A stretch of DNA of 12,902 nucleotides from Baffinella frigidus (GCA_026770585.1 MU646503.1:308702-321603), one strand, 5' to 3'; shown: positions 1 to 5,975, numbered from the stretch's first letter. A program made the numbers and translations. Notes: generated by a model not told the origin, from the sequence alone.

Positions 1-249
1 ATCCTCCCCCGCCCCTCCTCCCCTGCCCTGCCCGAACCTTCTTCTTCTTCTTTATTGCTCTCGATACAGGTCCTAAAACAGGCCCTTAAGCCTTGAGTTG
101 AGTGATACAAAAGTCTATGAGCCCGAACCCCCACACCCCAACCCTATCCACTTGGTGGGCTACGAGGGTTCCGTTGACCCCAGATTAGGGGGGTAACGTG
201 ACCAAATTTGCATCAGAACAGCCTTCAAGTTAATTGCATCAAGGCAAGT
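1..249. other. C-rich leader, no gene seen
   Basis: The first 50 bases are pyrimidine-rich and end in a short CTT microsatellite (about 39-51). Bases 150-249 match, with changes, bases 6500-6610: both hold a CACTTGG/CACTGGG start, a GGGGGTAACGTGACCAAAT-like core and a GTTAATTGC or AATTAATTG stretch before an AAGTTGAC box. This is therefore one copy of a dispersed repeat. No open frame here has coding character. Confidence 0.5.
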
Positions 250-377
250 AAGTTGACGTGTGATGAAAGGTCCGTAGTCCACCGTGTGGGCTTCCAAGAT
301 GCAGATGCATGGATCTCGGAAGAGTTCCGAGATGCAGATGCATGGTGGACTACGGACCTTTCATCACACGTCGACTT
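250..377. repeat. Inverted repeat, 34-bp arms, 60-bp loop
   Basis: Bases 250-283 are the reverse complement of 344-377 with one mismatch (GTTGAC versus GTCGAC). The arms contain GGTCCGTAGTCCACC and GTGTGATGAAAGG. The loop carries two copies of GATGCAGATGCATGG. Single arms recur at about 4424-4460 and 6609-6645, so the arm is itself part of a dispersed repeat. It may be a foldback element or an inverted duplication next to exon copy A1. The function is unknown. Confidence 0.75.
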
Positions 378-390
378 GCGATACACCGTG

Positions 391-459
391 TGGGCTTCCG
401 AGATGCAGACAGCGCAGCAAAAGCGCCTCGAGCGGCTCCGCACGCGCCTCTTCAAACCA
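391..459 (+). CDS. Exon-like island A1, basic coiled-coil segment
   Basis: The frame reads ASEMQTAQQKRLERLRTRLF. The segment is rich in Arg, Gln and Leu with leucines every 3 to 4 residues, as expected of a short coiled coil. Related islands are at 562-618, 798-904, 975-1069 and 1124-1152. Upstream, GTGTGGGCTTCC(A/G)AGATGCAG is partly repeated near 286 and 322, so the 5' end was duplicated locally. Downstream the frame runs straight into CCCCAAA repeat at 466. No start codon or clear splice donor is visible. It could be a decayed exon copy; the parent protein is not recognised. Confidence 0.4.
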
Positions 460-465
460 CGCACC

Positions 466-561
466 CAATCCCTTAACCCCAAACCCCAAACCCCAAACCC
501 CAAACCCCAAACCCCCAAACCCCAACCCCAAACCCCAAACCCCAAACCTCAAACCCCATAG
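466..561 (+). repeat. CCCCAAA telomere-like minisatellite
   Basis: About a dozen tandem units of CCCCAAA with occasional CCCCCAAA or CCCCAAC variants, ending in CCCCATAG directly before exon-like island A2. Translations of this run (PNPKPQT repeats) are low complexity and not treated as protein. The same unit recurs at 766-790 before island A3, so repeat plus exon was duplicated as a block. Confidence 0.9.
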
Positions 562-618
562 GTGGCCGAGATGCAGACGGCGCAACAATAGCGCCCCGAG
601 CGGCTCCGCACGCGCCTC
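562..618 (+). pseudogene. Exon-like island A2, broken by a stop codon
   Basis: The frame starts after CCATAG and reads VAEMQTAQQ, then a TAG at 589-591 where copies A1 and A3 have an AAG lysine. It continues RPERLRTRL, with a Leu to Pro change relative to A3. The first part matches A3 almost base for base; the last part (CGCACGCGCCTC) matches A1. At 617 it passes directly into a 14-bp tandem repeat. The nonsense change and the abrupt end mark it as a dead exon copy. Confidence 0.6.
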
Positions 619-742
619 ATCAACACCCAATCATCAACACCCAATCATCAACACCCAATCATCAACACCCAATCATCAACACCCAATCATCAACACCCAA
701 TCATCAACACCCAATCATCAACACCAAATCATCAACACCCAA
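617..742 (+). repeat. 14-bp tandem repeat, nine units
   Basis: Nine head-to-tail units of TCATCAACACCCAA, one with ACACCAAA instead. It begins inside the last codons of island A2 (CTCATCAAC), suggesting it expanded from the broken exon end. It is followed by AATCAACACCCAATCCCTTAACC and another CCCCAAA run at 766-790. Confidence 0.95.
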
Positions 743-797
743 TCAACACCCAATCCCTTAACCCCAAACCCCAAACCCCAAACCCCAAACCGCATAG

Positions 798-904
798 GTG
801 GCCGAGATGCAGACGGCGCAACAAAAGCGGCTGGAGCGGCTCCGCGAGCGGCTGCGCGGCCCGTCGGGCCCGTCGGGGGGGAAGAAGCCGTCCTCATCGG
901 GGAG
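798..904 (+). CDS. Exon-like island A3, intact basic coiled coil plus Ser/Gly/Lys tail
   Basis: This is the best copy of the A exon. It follows CCGCATAG, a possible 3' splice site, and reads VAEMQTAQQKRLERLRERLR, then GPSGPSGGKKPSSSG and a split Arg codon. It ends AG|GTCTCG, a weak possible 5' splice site. The first 20 residues are strongly helical and basic, the tail is flexible and lysine/serine-rich. Composition is GC-rich coding, unlike the flanking repeat. The next bases (905-965) are a G-rich mixture of GGGTTCAGGGTT-type repeats, the opposite polarity to most repeats in this half. No homologue is recognised. That it is an exon is inferred from the frame, the copies and the flanking AG/GT. 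Confidence 0.5.
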
Positions 905-974
905 GTCTCGGGTTCAGGGTTAAGGTTTCGAGTTCAGGGTGTAGGGTTCCGGGTTCCGTTCGCGGGATCACGTA

Positions 975-1069
975 ATGGCTGTGCCTGAACCTCGGCGGCT
1001 CGAAAGGCGCCGCGAGCGGCTGCGCGGCCCTTCGGGAGGGAAGAAACCATCCTCATCCGCATCCGGAAG
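975..1069 (+). CDS. Exon-like island A4, diverged copy of A3
   Basis: The frame reads PEPRRLERRRERLRGPSGG, then KKPSSSASG and a split Arg codon, ending AG|GTTGAC, which matches the donor context of A3. An ATG at 975 opens the same frame (MAVPEPRR), but whether it is used is unknown. Relative to A3 it has lost one PSG unit and gained a Ser-Ala. It is followed by GATACCCGAAACCC and then G-rich TTTCGGG repeats. A partial third tail follows at 1124. Confidence 0.45.
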
Positions 1070-1123
1070 GTTGACGATACCCGAAACCCTACCTGGTTCC
1101 GGTTTTCGGGTTTCGGGTTTGAG

Positions 1124-1152
1124 GGGGGCAAAAAGCCGTCCTCATCCGGGAG
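1124..1152 (+). pseudogene. Exon-like island A5, tail fragment only
   Basis: Only the GGKKPSSSG tail of the A exon remains, ending CCGGGAG before GCCTTC, so the donor GT of A3 and A4 is missing. It sits directly after a GGTTTTCGGGTTTCGGG run. A still shorter GGATCCGGGAGGGTT remnant lies near 1222-1237. Confidence 0.45.
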
Positions 1153-1944
1153 GCCTTCTGAATCCCGAACCCTAGCCGCAATCCCTGCATCCGATTACGG
1201 CTAGGGTTCGGGGTTCAGACGGATCCGGGAGGGTTCGCGCAAGTCTGCACCCTGGCCTTGATCCCTGGAACCCGAATCCCGAATCCCGAAACCTGAAACC
1301 CGGGAATCCATGCCCAAAACCCTGAACTCGAAACCTTCACCCTGGACCCGAACCCTAAATCCAAAACCCAAAACCCTGCATCCAACACCAAACACCAAAC
1401 ACCAAACACCAAACACCAAACACCAAACACCAAACACCAAACACCATACCCCAAACCACAAACCCCAAACCCTAATGCCCTTCTGCCCTTACAGCAGCAG
1501 CACCCCAAAACCATGCACCCAACCCAAACCTCAAAAACCAACCCCGCAACCCCCAAACACCAAACCACCAAACACCAAACCCTAACCCCCTTCAACCCTG
1601 AACCCTGTGCCCTAAACCCGAAACCCTAAATCCTTAACCCTCACCCCCTTCATCCCTAAATCCTAAAACCTAAACCTGAAACCCGAAACCCTTATAGTAG
1701 CGCACCCCCCACCGCGGCGCGCACGGAAACCCCAAAATCCTGCACCCAACCCAAAACCCAAACAACAAATCCCCAACCCCCAAACACCAAACCCTAACCC
1801 CCAAACCCCGAACACCAAACACCACACCCCCCTCAACCCTTACAGCATCGCCCCCCCAAAACCCTGCACCCAGCCCACACACCAAACTCCGAACCCCGAC
1901 CCCCAAACCCCAAACCCCAAACCCTAAACCCTAGACCCTTACAG
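1153..1944 (+). repeat. Degenerate C-rich telomere-like region with repeated ACAG acceptor blocks
   Basis: The stretch is almost entirely CCCGAAA, CCCTAAA, CCCCAAA and CACCAAA variants. A clean CACCAAA array lies at about 1386-1445. Four spaced blocks start with CCCTTACAG or its variant CCCTTATAG and then a GC-rich word (about 1488, 1690, 1838, 1936). The last block opens zinc-ribbon fragment Z1, and the 1690 block keeps part of the same frame (APPTAARTE). They look like repeated, mostly decayed 3' splice site plus exon starts. No complete gene is present. Confidence 0.7.
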
Positions 1945-1999
1945 CAGCGCCCCCCCCGTCGCGGGCGCGGACGGAAAGGAGGTGGTCTCGTGTCCGCAG
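1945..1999 (+). pseudogene. Zinc-ribbon exon fragment Z1
   Basis: After CCCTTACAG the frame at 1946 reads SAPPVAGADGKEVVSCPQ and then runs into TACACCCC repeat, so the second Cys of the CxxC pair is replaced by Tyr. It aligns with Z5 (RVPGGKEGMVNCPTC) and Z2 (LRVPAGRAGTAKCPSC): glycine-rich loop, hydrophobic residue, Cys-Pro-x-Cys. The motif resembles small zinc ribbons such as LSD1-type or MJ0042-type fingers, which bind one zinc with two CxxC pairs. The exon was cut by repeat just before the last Cys. Confidence 0.5.
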
Positions 2000-2500
2000 T
2001 ACACCCCAAACCCTGCACCCTACACCCCACACCCTACACCCTACACCCTATACCCTACACCCTACACCCCACACTCTTCACCCTACACTCCAAACTCTAC
2101 ACCCGAAACCCGAAACCCTGCACCCGAAACCCGAAACCCCATTCCCTACACCCTACACCCCAAACTCTACACTCTACACCCTACACCCCAAACTCTACAC
2201 CCGAAACCCGAAACCCTACACCCTACACCCTACACCCTACACCCCAAACCCTACACCCTACACCCCAACCTTGACACTCTACACCCTACGTCTCAAACCC
2301 TACACCTTACACCCCAACCCTACGCCCCAAACTCTACACCCCAAACCCCAAACCCCAAACCCCAAACCCCAAACCCCAAACCCCAAACCCCAAAAGCTAG
2401 ACCCTACACCCTACACCCGAAACCCAAAACCCGGATTCCGAAACCCAAAACCCGGATTCCGAAACCCGAAACCCGAAACCCACGCCCCAAAGCCGACACA
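2000..2500 (+). repeat. CCCTACA/CCCCAAA minisatellite block
   Basis: A 500-bp run of CCCTACA(C), CCCCACA, CCCGAAA and, at 2337-2392, CCCCAAA units. It ends with a doubled AACCCGGATTCCGAAACCCA word (about 2427-2468). It lies between zinc-ribbon fragments Z1 and Z2 and ends close to the CACCAG that precedes Z2, as an intron would. Its long frames (TLHPTPYTLHP repeats) are repeat translations. Confidence 0.9.
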
Positions 2501-2509
2501 CCGCACCAG

Positions 2510-2614
2510 GTGCGCGCAGAAGCTGCGAGTGCCCGCGGGGCGCGCGGGGACCGCGAAGTGCCCTTCATGCGCACACGCGTGGGCTCCGTACGGGCCCGCC
2601 TCGGCAGCGGATAG
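2510..2614 (+). CDS. Zinc-ribbon exon Z2, most complete copy
   Basis: It follows CGCACCAG and, in the frame starting at 2511, reads CAQKLRVPAGRAGTAKCPSC and then AHAWAPYGPASAAD, ending AG|GTGGAC. The spacing Cys, Leu-Arg-Val-Pro-x-Gly loop, Cys-x2-Cys is that of a four-cysteine zinc ribbon. The first Cys of its own first pair would have to come from an upstream exon, because the exon opens with a single Cys after a phase-1 junction. High GC and clean AG/GT borders set it apart from the flanking repeat. Family assignment (LSD1-like zinc ribbon) is by motif only; the host protein is unknown. Confidence 0.55.
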   Translation: MRAEAASARGARGDREVPFMRTRVGSVRARLGSG

Positions 2615-2873
2615 GTGGACCCCGCACCAAAAAGTTGACTATAAGTGTTGAAAGTACTGTCAAGTCCTGTATGGTAAATTTCGTACCGAGTCGCATCCTA
2701 TTGAATTTGCATGACCCCACACCAAACCGGGCGTGCGCCCAGTAAACCCTAACCCTACACCCTGAGACCCCGTCAACGTTCGGCAGTGTTTCGTTCAGTT
2801 CGCGTGGCCCACAGACGCGAAACTCGCTGCACAAACTGACGCCGCTGCACAAACTGAAGCGAAACTGAAACGT
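2615..2873. other. Non-repetitive stretch, no gene recognised
   Basis: A stretch with little telomere-like repeat apart from one CCCTAACCCTACACCC at about 2745. It has an AAGTTGAC box at about 2633 and a TGGTAAATTTCGT word at about 2672, related to TAGTAAATTTCGTTG at about 3170. The reverse strand is open for about 130 codons here, but the frame has no recognisable motif and crosses internal tandem repeats, so it is not called. Confidence 0.4.
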
Positions 2874-2928
2874 GGTCTGGTCCTCAGTTTGACCATCCGG
2901 TCTGGTCCTCAGTTTGACCATCAAACTG
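2874..2928. repeat. 25-bp direct repeat and CAGTTTGA palindrome
   Basis: GGTCTGGTCCTCAGTTTGAC plus CATC occurs at 2874 and again at 2899 (period 25). The second copy overlaps a small palindrome, CAGTTTGACCATCAAACTG. CAAACTGAAACG recurs at about 2923 and 3005, and CAAACTGAAGCG at about 2851, so the block was copied several times. Confidence 0.8.
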
Positions 2929-2962
2929 AAACGTCGCGGTGCGGCGGACAGGCCCGCGGAGG
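2917..2962 (+). pseudogene. Truncated copy of the 5' part of Z3
   Basis: CCATCAAACTGAAACG and the following GC-rich word up to GGCCCGCGGAGG match 3001-3044 with a few changes, then the match stops and AACTAATATAC follows. It is the 5' part of zinc-ribbon copy Z3 without its cysteines. Confidence 0.5.
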
Positions 2963-3000
2963 AACTAATATACAACGCTCGGGTACGAAACGTTTTAAAA

Positions 3001-3118
3001 CCATCAAACTGAAACGTTGCGGTCTGGCGGCAGGCCCGCGGAGGCCGCGGCAGGGGAGCGGCGGGTGGTTGAGTGCCCCAAGTGCTCCCAGAGGATCGGG
3101 TACCCGCCCACTCGAGAC
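3001..3118 (+). CDS. Zinc-ribbon exon Z3
   Basis: The frame through the GC-rich core reads EAAAGERRVVECPKCSQRIG and then YPPTR. Aligned with Z2 and Z5 it keeps the charged/glycine loop, a hydrophobic pair and Cys-Pro-Lys-Cys followed by an aromatic-Pro pair (Gly-Tyr-Pro). The upstream part reads LRSGGRPA, a loop a few residues longer than in Z2. No clear donor follows; the frame reaches a stop only after about 20 more codons in AT-rich DNA, so the 3' border is uncertain. One CxxC is visible; the partner pair would have to come from another exon. Confidence 0.45.
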
Positions 3119-3312
3119 TGCTTGAGGGGCCTATTTAAAACCAATGTGCTTTTAAAAGTGGGTATTTGTGTAGTAAATTTCGTTGATTGGTCACGTTACT
3201 AGCCATATATTGGCCAGTCACGAGGTTGGAACACCTTGTCCTGGTACAAATATTTACAACCCCACATATAGATAGGATCCTCCGGCATTCTCGAGTGGCC
3301 CACCCGTGCCCT
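3119..3312. other. AT-richer spacer with dispersed-repeat core
   Basis: It contains GATTGGTCACGTTACTA at about 3184-3200, the conserved core of a dispersed repeat seen also near 197 (reverse), 3686 (reverse), 6066, 6318 and 6560 (reverse). The rest has no recognised coding or repeat content. Confidence 0.45.
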
Positions 3313-3456
3313 GCCCACTTAGCAGCGGCCGAGGACATTTTTGCAAAGAAATCAAGGTGAAATTCCGGTTAGGCTAGAGGGCAACGGACAAGATTCTAGC
3401 ACAAATCGATTAGATGGACTGTATCCGTGAAGCCCTCCGGTGGCTGCTAAGTGGCC
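3313..3456 (-). mobile_element. 144-bp inverted-repeat element (family 4, copy 1)
   Basis: GCCCACTTAGCAGCGGCC at 3313-3330 pairs with GGTGGCTGCTAAGTGGCC at 3439-3456 (15 of 18). The interior is the reverse complement of 4838-4963, with the words CACGGATACAGTCCATCTAA and CTAACCGGAATTTC shared. Short length, terminal inverted repeats and a second dispersed copy fit a non-autonomous transposon (MITE). No target duplication is obvious. Confidence 0.65.
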
Positions 3457-3609
3457 AGCCCAGCGAAGGTTGTCGGTTTTGGTCCATTCCCCTCGGGAGG
3501 GGCATAACCTGACTGACTCGGTAGAGCAAACGCGCTCCGAGGCGGGCCTGCACGATTCTGTCATGAAAAAGAAAGAGAAGCCGAGGCGACTACTTTAGAC
3601 GTTCGTCTG

Positions 3610-3790
3610 AAAAAGTGGCACTCTTCGGGGTTAGAGGTCCACTCGGGAGGCTACGAAGCACGTCTTGCCCGGATATTTGGATATAACGTGACCAAAATTG
3701 CTGACTTGTGGCGTGTTTCCTCAGAAACAATCCAATAATTAACTTTAGAATGTTCCCCGTAGTGTTCCGAGTGGTTGTCAACTTTTGCCA
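3610..3790 (-). repeat. Dispersed 155-bp repeat, reverse copy
   Basis: Read on the - strand this matches the 155-bp spacer at 5976-6130 and 6228-6382: AATTATTGGATTGTTTCT, GGAAACACGCCA, TTGGTCACGTTATA and CCCGAGTGG occur in the same order. The shared open frame (IIGLFLRKHA) is probably incidental. Its presence here in isolation shows that the spacer is a mobile or dispersed unit, not just part of the 252-bp tandem array. Confidence 0.6.
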
Positions 3791-3803
3791 TGATTAGTAC
3801 CGC

Positions 3804-4360
3804 AGAATCCTGGAATTCGTCAATTGTGGTAGGAGGGACTCTTGCTCGCAGGGTGCTAGTTGACTTTTGGTTCCTCTCAACGAACCTTAAGTTGACTCCC
3901 CCGCGCTTAAGTTGACTCTCACACGCTTAAGTAGACTATCGCGCGTTAAGTTGACTATCGCGCGTTAAGTTGACTCTCGCGCGTTAAGTTGACTCTCGCG
4001 TGAGTTAAGTTGACTCGCGTGCGTTGAGTTGACTCTCGCGTGCGTTAAGTTGACCTTTGCGCGCTTAAGTTGACTCTCGCGCGCTAAGTTGACTCTCGCG
4101 TGAGTCGCGTTGACTCTCACACGCAGGTTGCCGGGCGGAAGGAAGGCATGGTCAGAATCCTGGGATTCGTCGATTGTCGTACGCGGGGCTCTTGTTCGTA
4201 GGGTGCTAGTTGACTCTTTCGTTCCTCTTAACGAACCTTGAGTTGACTCTCCCGCGCTTAAATTGACTCGCGCGCGCTTGAGTTGACTCTCGTGGGTTAA
4301 GTTGACTCTCGCGTGCGTTAAGTCGACGATCGCACGCAGGGTGCCGGGCGGCAAGGAAGG
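3804..4360 (+). repeat. Duplicated block carrying AAGTTGACT arrays
   Basis: The word GAATCCTGG(A/G)ATTCGTC...GGGTGCTAGTTGACT starts at 3804 and again at 4155. Each is followed by TTCCTCT(C/T)AACGAACCTT and an array of about 18 to 21-bp units built on TTAAGTTGACTCTCGCGCG: about a dozen units in the first block (3858-4115), about six in the second (4208-4328). Each block ends in CACGCAGG plus a zinc-ribbon fragment (Z4, Z5). Unit length varies, so no protein frame is kept. The core TTGAC(C/T) equals the WRKY W-box, which may be chance. Confidence 0.8.
4122..4154 (+). pseudogene. Zinc-ribbon fragment Z4, cut before its cysteines
   Basis: After CACACGCAG the frame reads VAGRKEGMV and then Arg, where Z5 has Asn-Cys-Pro-Thr-Cys. 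The break is exactly at the start of the duplicated GAATCCTGG block, so duplication or insertion removed the cysteine part. Confidence 0.5.
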
Positions 4361-4410
4361 CATGGTCAACTGCCCGACATGCGCCAACCGGTCTCGTCCA
4401 TACTCCCTGC
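4334..4410 (+). CDS. Zinc-ribbon exon Z5
   Basis: The frame reads RRVPGGKEGMVNCPTCANRS and then RPYS before passing into TCCCTGCACCCTAACC repeat. It has the same plan as Z2: Arg-Val-Pro-Gly-Gly loop, Cys-Pro-Thr-Cys, then an aromatic residue next to a proline. The preceding CACGCAG could be a 3' splice site, but it is off frame relative to the best reading by phase 1 or 2. Downstream the single-arm copy of the 250-377 repeat follows (4424-4460). It is probably an exon copy or relic of the same gene as Z1 to Z4. Confidence 0.45.
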
Positions 4411-4503
4411 ACCCTAACCACACAGTGGAATACGGACCTTTCCTCAAAAGTCAACTCACCCTGTGGGTAGTTAACTTTAAGTATTGTTCCTGTGAGACCC
4501 TAA
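4411..4503. other. Single-arm repeat relic, no gene seen
   Basis: GTGGAATACGGACCTTTCCTC and AAAGTCAACTCACCCTGTGGG match the right side of the 250-377 inverted repeat (GTGGACTACGGACCTTTCATC, GTCGACTTGCG, ACCGTGTGGG). Nothing else is recognised. Confidence 0.45.
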
Positions 4504-4663
4504 CCTTGCTCGGATAGCGAGGGGGCAAATGGATCGGGTGTCTATTGCCGGCATCTTCCATCGGGAGCTGAAGGCCAGTACAAACTGGACGCGACTGGTA
4601 CCAATCTTTGAATTCGTACCCGAATTAAAACGATCGGTTTTCCCCTTCGCTATCCGACCAAGG
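4504..4663. mobile_element. 160-bp foldback element
   Basis: CCTTGCTCGGATAGCGA at 4504-4520 is the inverted partner of 4647-4663 with one mismatch. Pairing continues imperfectly inward (GGGGGCAAATGGATCG against CGATCGGTTTTCCCC). The interior has no motif. It is directly followed, 9 bases on, by a family-2 element, so two small elements are stacked here. No second copy is seen in this window, and no target duplication is clear. Confidence 0.6.
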
Positions 4664-4672
4664 ACACTAACC

Positions 4673-4776
4673 TATCCCATAAGTGGCGAGGGGTTCCAAA
4701 TAGACCCCCTGAGGTCCCAGGCAGGTTCTCTGGCCCTACGGTAGGGCGTATGAGCCTACTCGCCACTTAAGGGATA
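4673..4776 (+). mobile_element. Family-2 element, copy a
   Basis: The ends are TATCCCATAAGTGGCGAG and CTCGCCACTTAAGGGATA, a near-perfect terminal inverted repeat with TA at both outer edges. The interior has GAGGTCCCAGGCAGGTTCTCT and the near-palindrome CCCTACGGTAGGGCGTATGA. It is the most diverged full-length copy of a 105-bp family with relatives at 8382, 8802, 8905, 9534 and 10882 and partial copies at 12341 and 12648. It has no coding capacity, so any transposase must come from elsewhere. Confidence 0.8.
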
Positions 4777-4837
4777 AACCACAAACTCCTACTTCTTCCA
4801 CGTGGGCACACGATGTGAAACCCGCGCCATCCTCTCA

Positions 4838-4963
4838 GCATCCACCGGGACTTCACGGATACAGTCCATCTAAACGATCTGTACTAGAATCTTATCCATT
4901 GCCCTCTAACCTAACCGGAATTTCGCCTCGAATTTAAGGCGAAAAGGTCCTCGGTCGCTGCTA
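4838..4963 (+). mobile_element. Family-4 element, copy 2, interrupted at its right end
   Basis: It matches the reverse complement of 3313-3456 from CAGCATCCACCGGGACTTCA through GGTCCTCGGTCGCTGCTA. The match stops at the border of the family-3 element (4966), where copy 1 continues with AGTGGGC. Its left terminal repeat is eroded. Confidence 0.55.
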
Positions 4964-4965
4964 CC

Positions 4966-5123
4966 ACACAGCGGGCTACGAAAGGATTTTCGGCCCATTT
5001 CGGGCCACCTTTCCGTTACCTTATCCATAGGAACCCCCCTATGCCCCTACGGGTTGCCTACCGTAGGGTCGTAAGTCTTATCGCTTAAGGGTCATTCAAA
5101 AATCCCTTCGATGTCCGCTGTGT
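4966..5123 (+). mobile_element. Family-3 inverted-repeat element, full copy
   Basis: ACACAGCGG at the left pairs with CCGCTGTGT at the right, and pairing extends with some mismatches to about 25 bases (ACGAAAGGATTTT against AAAATCCCTTCG). The interior carries CCTTTCCGTTACCTTATCC, CCTACGGGTTGCCTACCGTA and TCGCTTAAGGGTCATTC. The right 117 bases recur at 9393-9508. It holds the same CCTACCGTAGG core as families 1 and 2. Confidence 0.65.
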
Positions 5124-5268
5124 AGCTGGATAATAAACGATGCAAATCGATTTTTCTTACCTGACGATGCGACTGCCGCCGCCAGATTCTCAACACTCAA
5201 CCCCAACACCCCAAACCCCAAACCCTAAACCCTAAACCCTAAACCCTAAACCCCAAACCCTAAACCAG

Positions 5269-5304
5269 ATTCTTGACGACAATCAACGCCCCCCCCTCAT
5301 CTAA
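5269..5304 (+). pseudogene. ILDDSQ exon copy B1, truncated
   Basis: After TAAACCAG the frame reads ILDDNQRPPLI and then TAA, as telomere-type repeat takes over. A shorter relic, CCAG|ATTCTCAACACTCAACCCC, is at 5186 (B0). Both keep only the first six to eleven codons. Confidence 0.5.
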
Positions 5305-5393
5305 ACCCCGAACCCCAAACTCTAAACCCTAACCCCTAACCCATAAACCCCAAACCCTAAACCCTAAACCCTAAACCCCAACCCCGAAACCAG

Positions 5394-5465
5394 ATTTTTG
5401 ACGACAGTCAACGCCCACCCCGCATCCACGCAAACAAAGATGCCTCCGAAGACGCCTCCCAGGGT
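5394..5465 (+). pseudogene. ILDDSQ exon copy B2
   Basis: After CGAAACCAG the frame reads IFDDSQRPPRIHANKDASED and then ASQGPK before CCCTAAAG repeat. It matches B5 up to the ASQG and lacks the following GAWQLP segment. It is acidic and Ser/Asp-rich, likely disordered. Confidence 0.45.
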
Positions 5466-5503
5466 CCCAAACCCTAAAGCTCAAACCCCAACCCCGAAAC
5501 TAG

Positions 5504-5598
5504 ATTCTCGACGACAGTCAATGCGCCATCAGCAACCGCGCAAACGACGATGCCTCCGAAGACACATCTGAGGGGCTCACATTTTTACGATCTTACAG
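5504..5598 (+). CDS. ILDDSQ exon copy B3
   Basis: After CGAAACTAG the frame reads ILDDSQCAISNRANDDASED, then TSEGLTFLRSY and ends CAG|GTGTTT, a good donor context. It shares SQxAISNRAxxDASED with B5. The 3' part differs from all other copies, so this exon either diverged or was fused to new sequence. The product is unknown; acidic, polar. Confidence 0.45.
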
Positions 5599-5658
5599 GT
5601 GTTTTCGTGGCCATGGTAAAGCTATGTCGAGGCTAAGATAGCGAACTTCACCCTCAAG

Positions 5659-5814
5659 ATGACACACCTCGTGGCTGAATGTCAATGTGTTCCCGCGTCG
5701 TCTGATGACACACCTCGTGACTGAATGCACATGTGTTCCCGCGTCAGATCCTCGTTCACCATCAAGATGACACACCTCGTGACTGAATGCAAATGTGCAT
5801 CTGCCCCGCGGCAG
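5659..5814 (+). repeat. Three copies of an MTHLVTEC coding repeat
   Basis: ATGACACACCTCGTG(A/G)CTGAATG starts at 5659, 5705 and 5767 (spacing 46 and 62). The frames read MTHLVAECQCVPASS, MTHLVTECTCVPASD and MTHLVTECKCASAPR. Only the third continues in frame into an ILEDSQ copy (5815), giving CKCASAPRQILEDSQP. The Cys-x-Cys pair is kept in all three. Unequal spacing means the three copies are not in one frame. This may be the exon that normally precedes the ILDDSQ exon. Confidence 0.5.
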
Positions 5815-5832
5815 ATTCTCGAAGACAGTCAA
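5815..5832 (+). pseudogene. ILDDSQ exon copy B4, first codons only
   Basis: CGGCAG is followed by a frame reading ILEDSQ, then CCCCAAATCCCAAACCC repeat. It is the only copy whose upstream neighbour (MTHLVTECKC) is in the same frame without a splice. Confidence 0.4.
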
Positions 5833-5878
5833 CCCCAAATCCCAAACCCTAAACGCTAAACCCCAACCCCGAAACCAG

Positions 5879-5975
5879 ATTCTCAACGACAGTCAAAGCG
5901 CCATCAGCAACCGCGCAAGCCAAGATGCCTCCGAAGACGCCTCCCAGGGGGGTGCCTGGCAGCTTCCCAGACCAG
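5879..5975 (+). CDS. ILDDSQ exon copy B5, complete form
   Basis: After CGAAACCAG the frame reads ILNDSQSAISNRASQDASED, then ASQGGAWQLPRP, ending ACCAG|GTCCCT. This is the longest version of the exon; the same GGAWQLP end is kept in B8. It is acidic, Ser/Gln-rich and low in hydrophobics, so probably a linker or disordered segment. The downstream 155 bases (5976-6130) begin GT, end AG and are homologous to a dispersed repeat, so they could be an intron. Alternatively the frame may simply read through. Confidence 0.5.

Larger units (their letters stand above)
5124..5465 (+). repeat. Interstitial telomere-type repeats around ILDDSQ exon copies
   Basis: This stretch has perfect CCCTAAA runs (four in a row near 5221-5245, more near 5350-5375) mixed with CCCCAAA and CCCCGAAA. 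Three times the run ends in CAG followed by ATTCT or ATTTT (5186, 5269, 5394), the start of the ILDDSQ exon. CCCTAAA is the complement of the TTTAGGG telomere unit used by plants and many algae. The first 60 bases (5124-5180) are plain sequence without a feature. Confidence 0.75.

Noticed and set aside
617-742. Possible CRISPR-like array
   Set aside because: Units are 14 bp head to tail with no unique spacers.
1982-2651. Long + frames of TLHPTPYTLHP and PNPKPQT type, up to 210 codons
   Set aside because: They are translations of 7- and 14-bp minisatellites that stay open in several frames at once; no non-repeat domain.
2565-2975. 136-codon minus frame
   Set aside because: It crosses the 25-bp direct repeat and the Z2 exon antisense; no motif and no coding composition.
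3893-4345. Possible CRISPR or coding repeat in the AAGTTGACT array
   Set aside because: No spacers of constant length, and unit length varies (18 to 21), so no frame is kept; the 160-codon minus frame is incidental.
4529-4744. 71-codon + frame
   Set aside because: It spans the foldback element and family-2 copy a, so it is element sequence.
5199-5400. A true chromosome end
   Set aside because: Perfect CCCTAAA units are few and lie between exon copies, with sequence on both sides; interstitial, not terminal.
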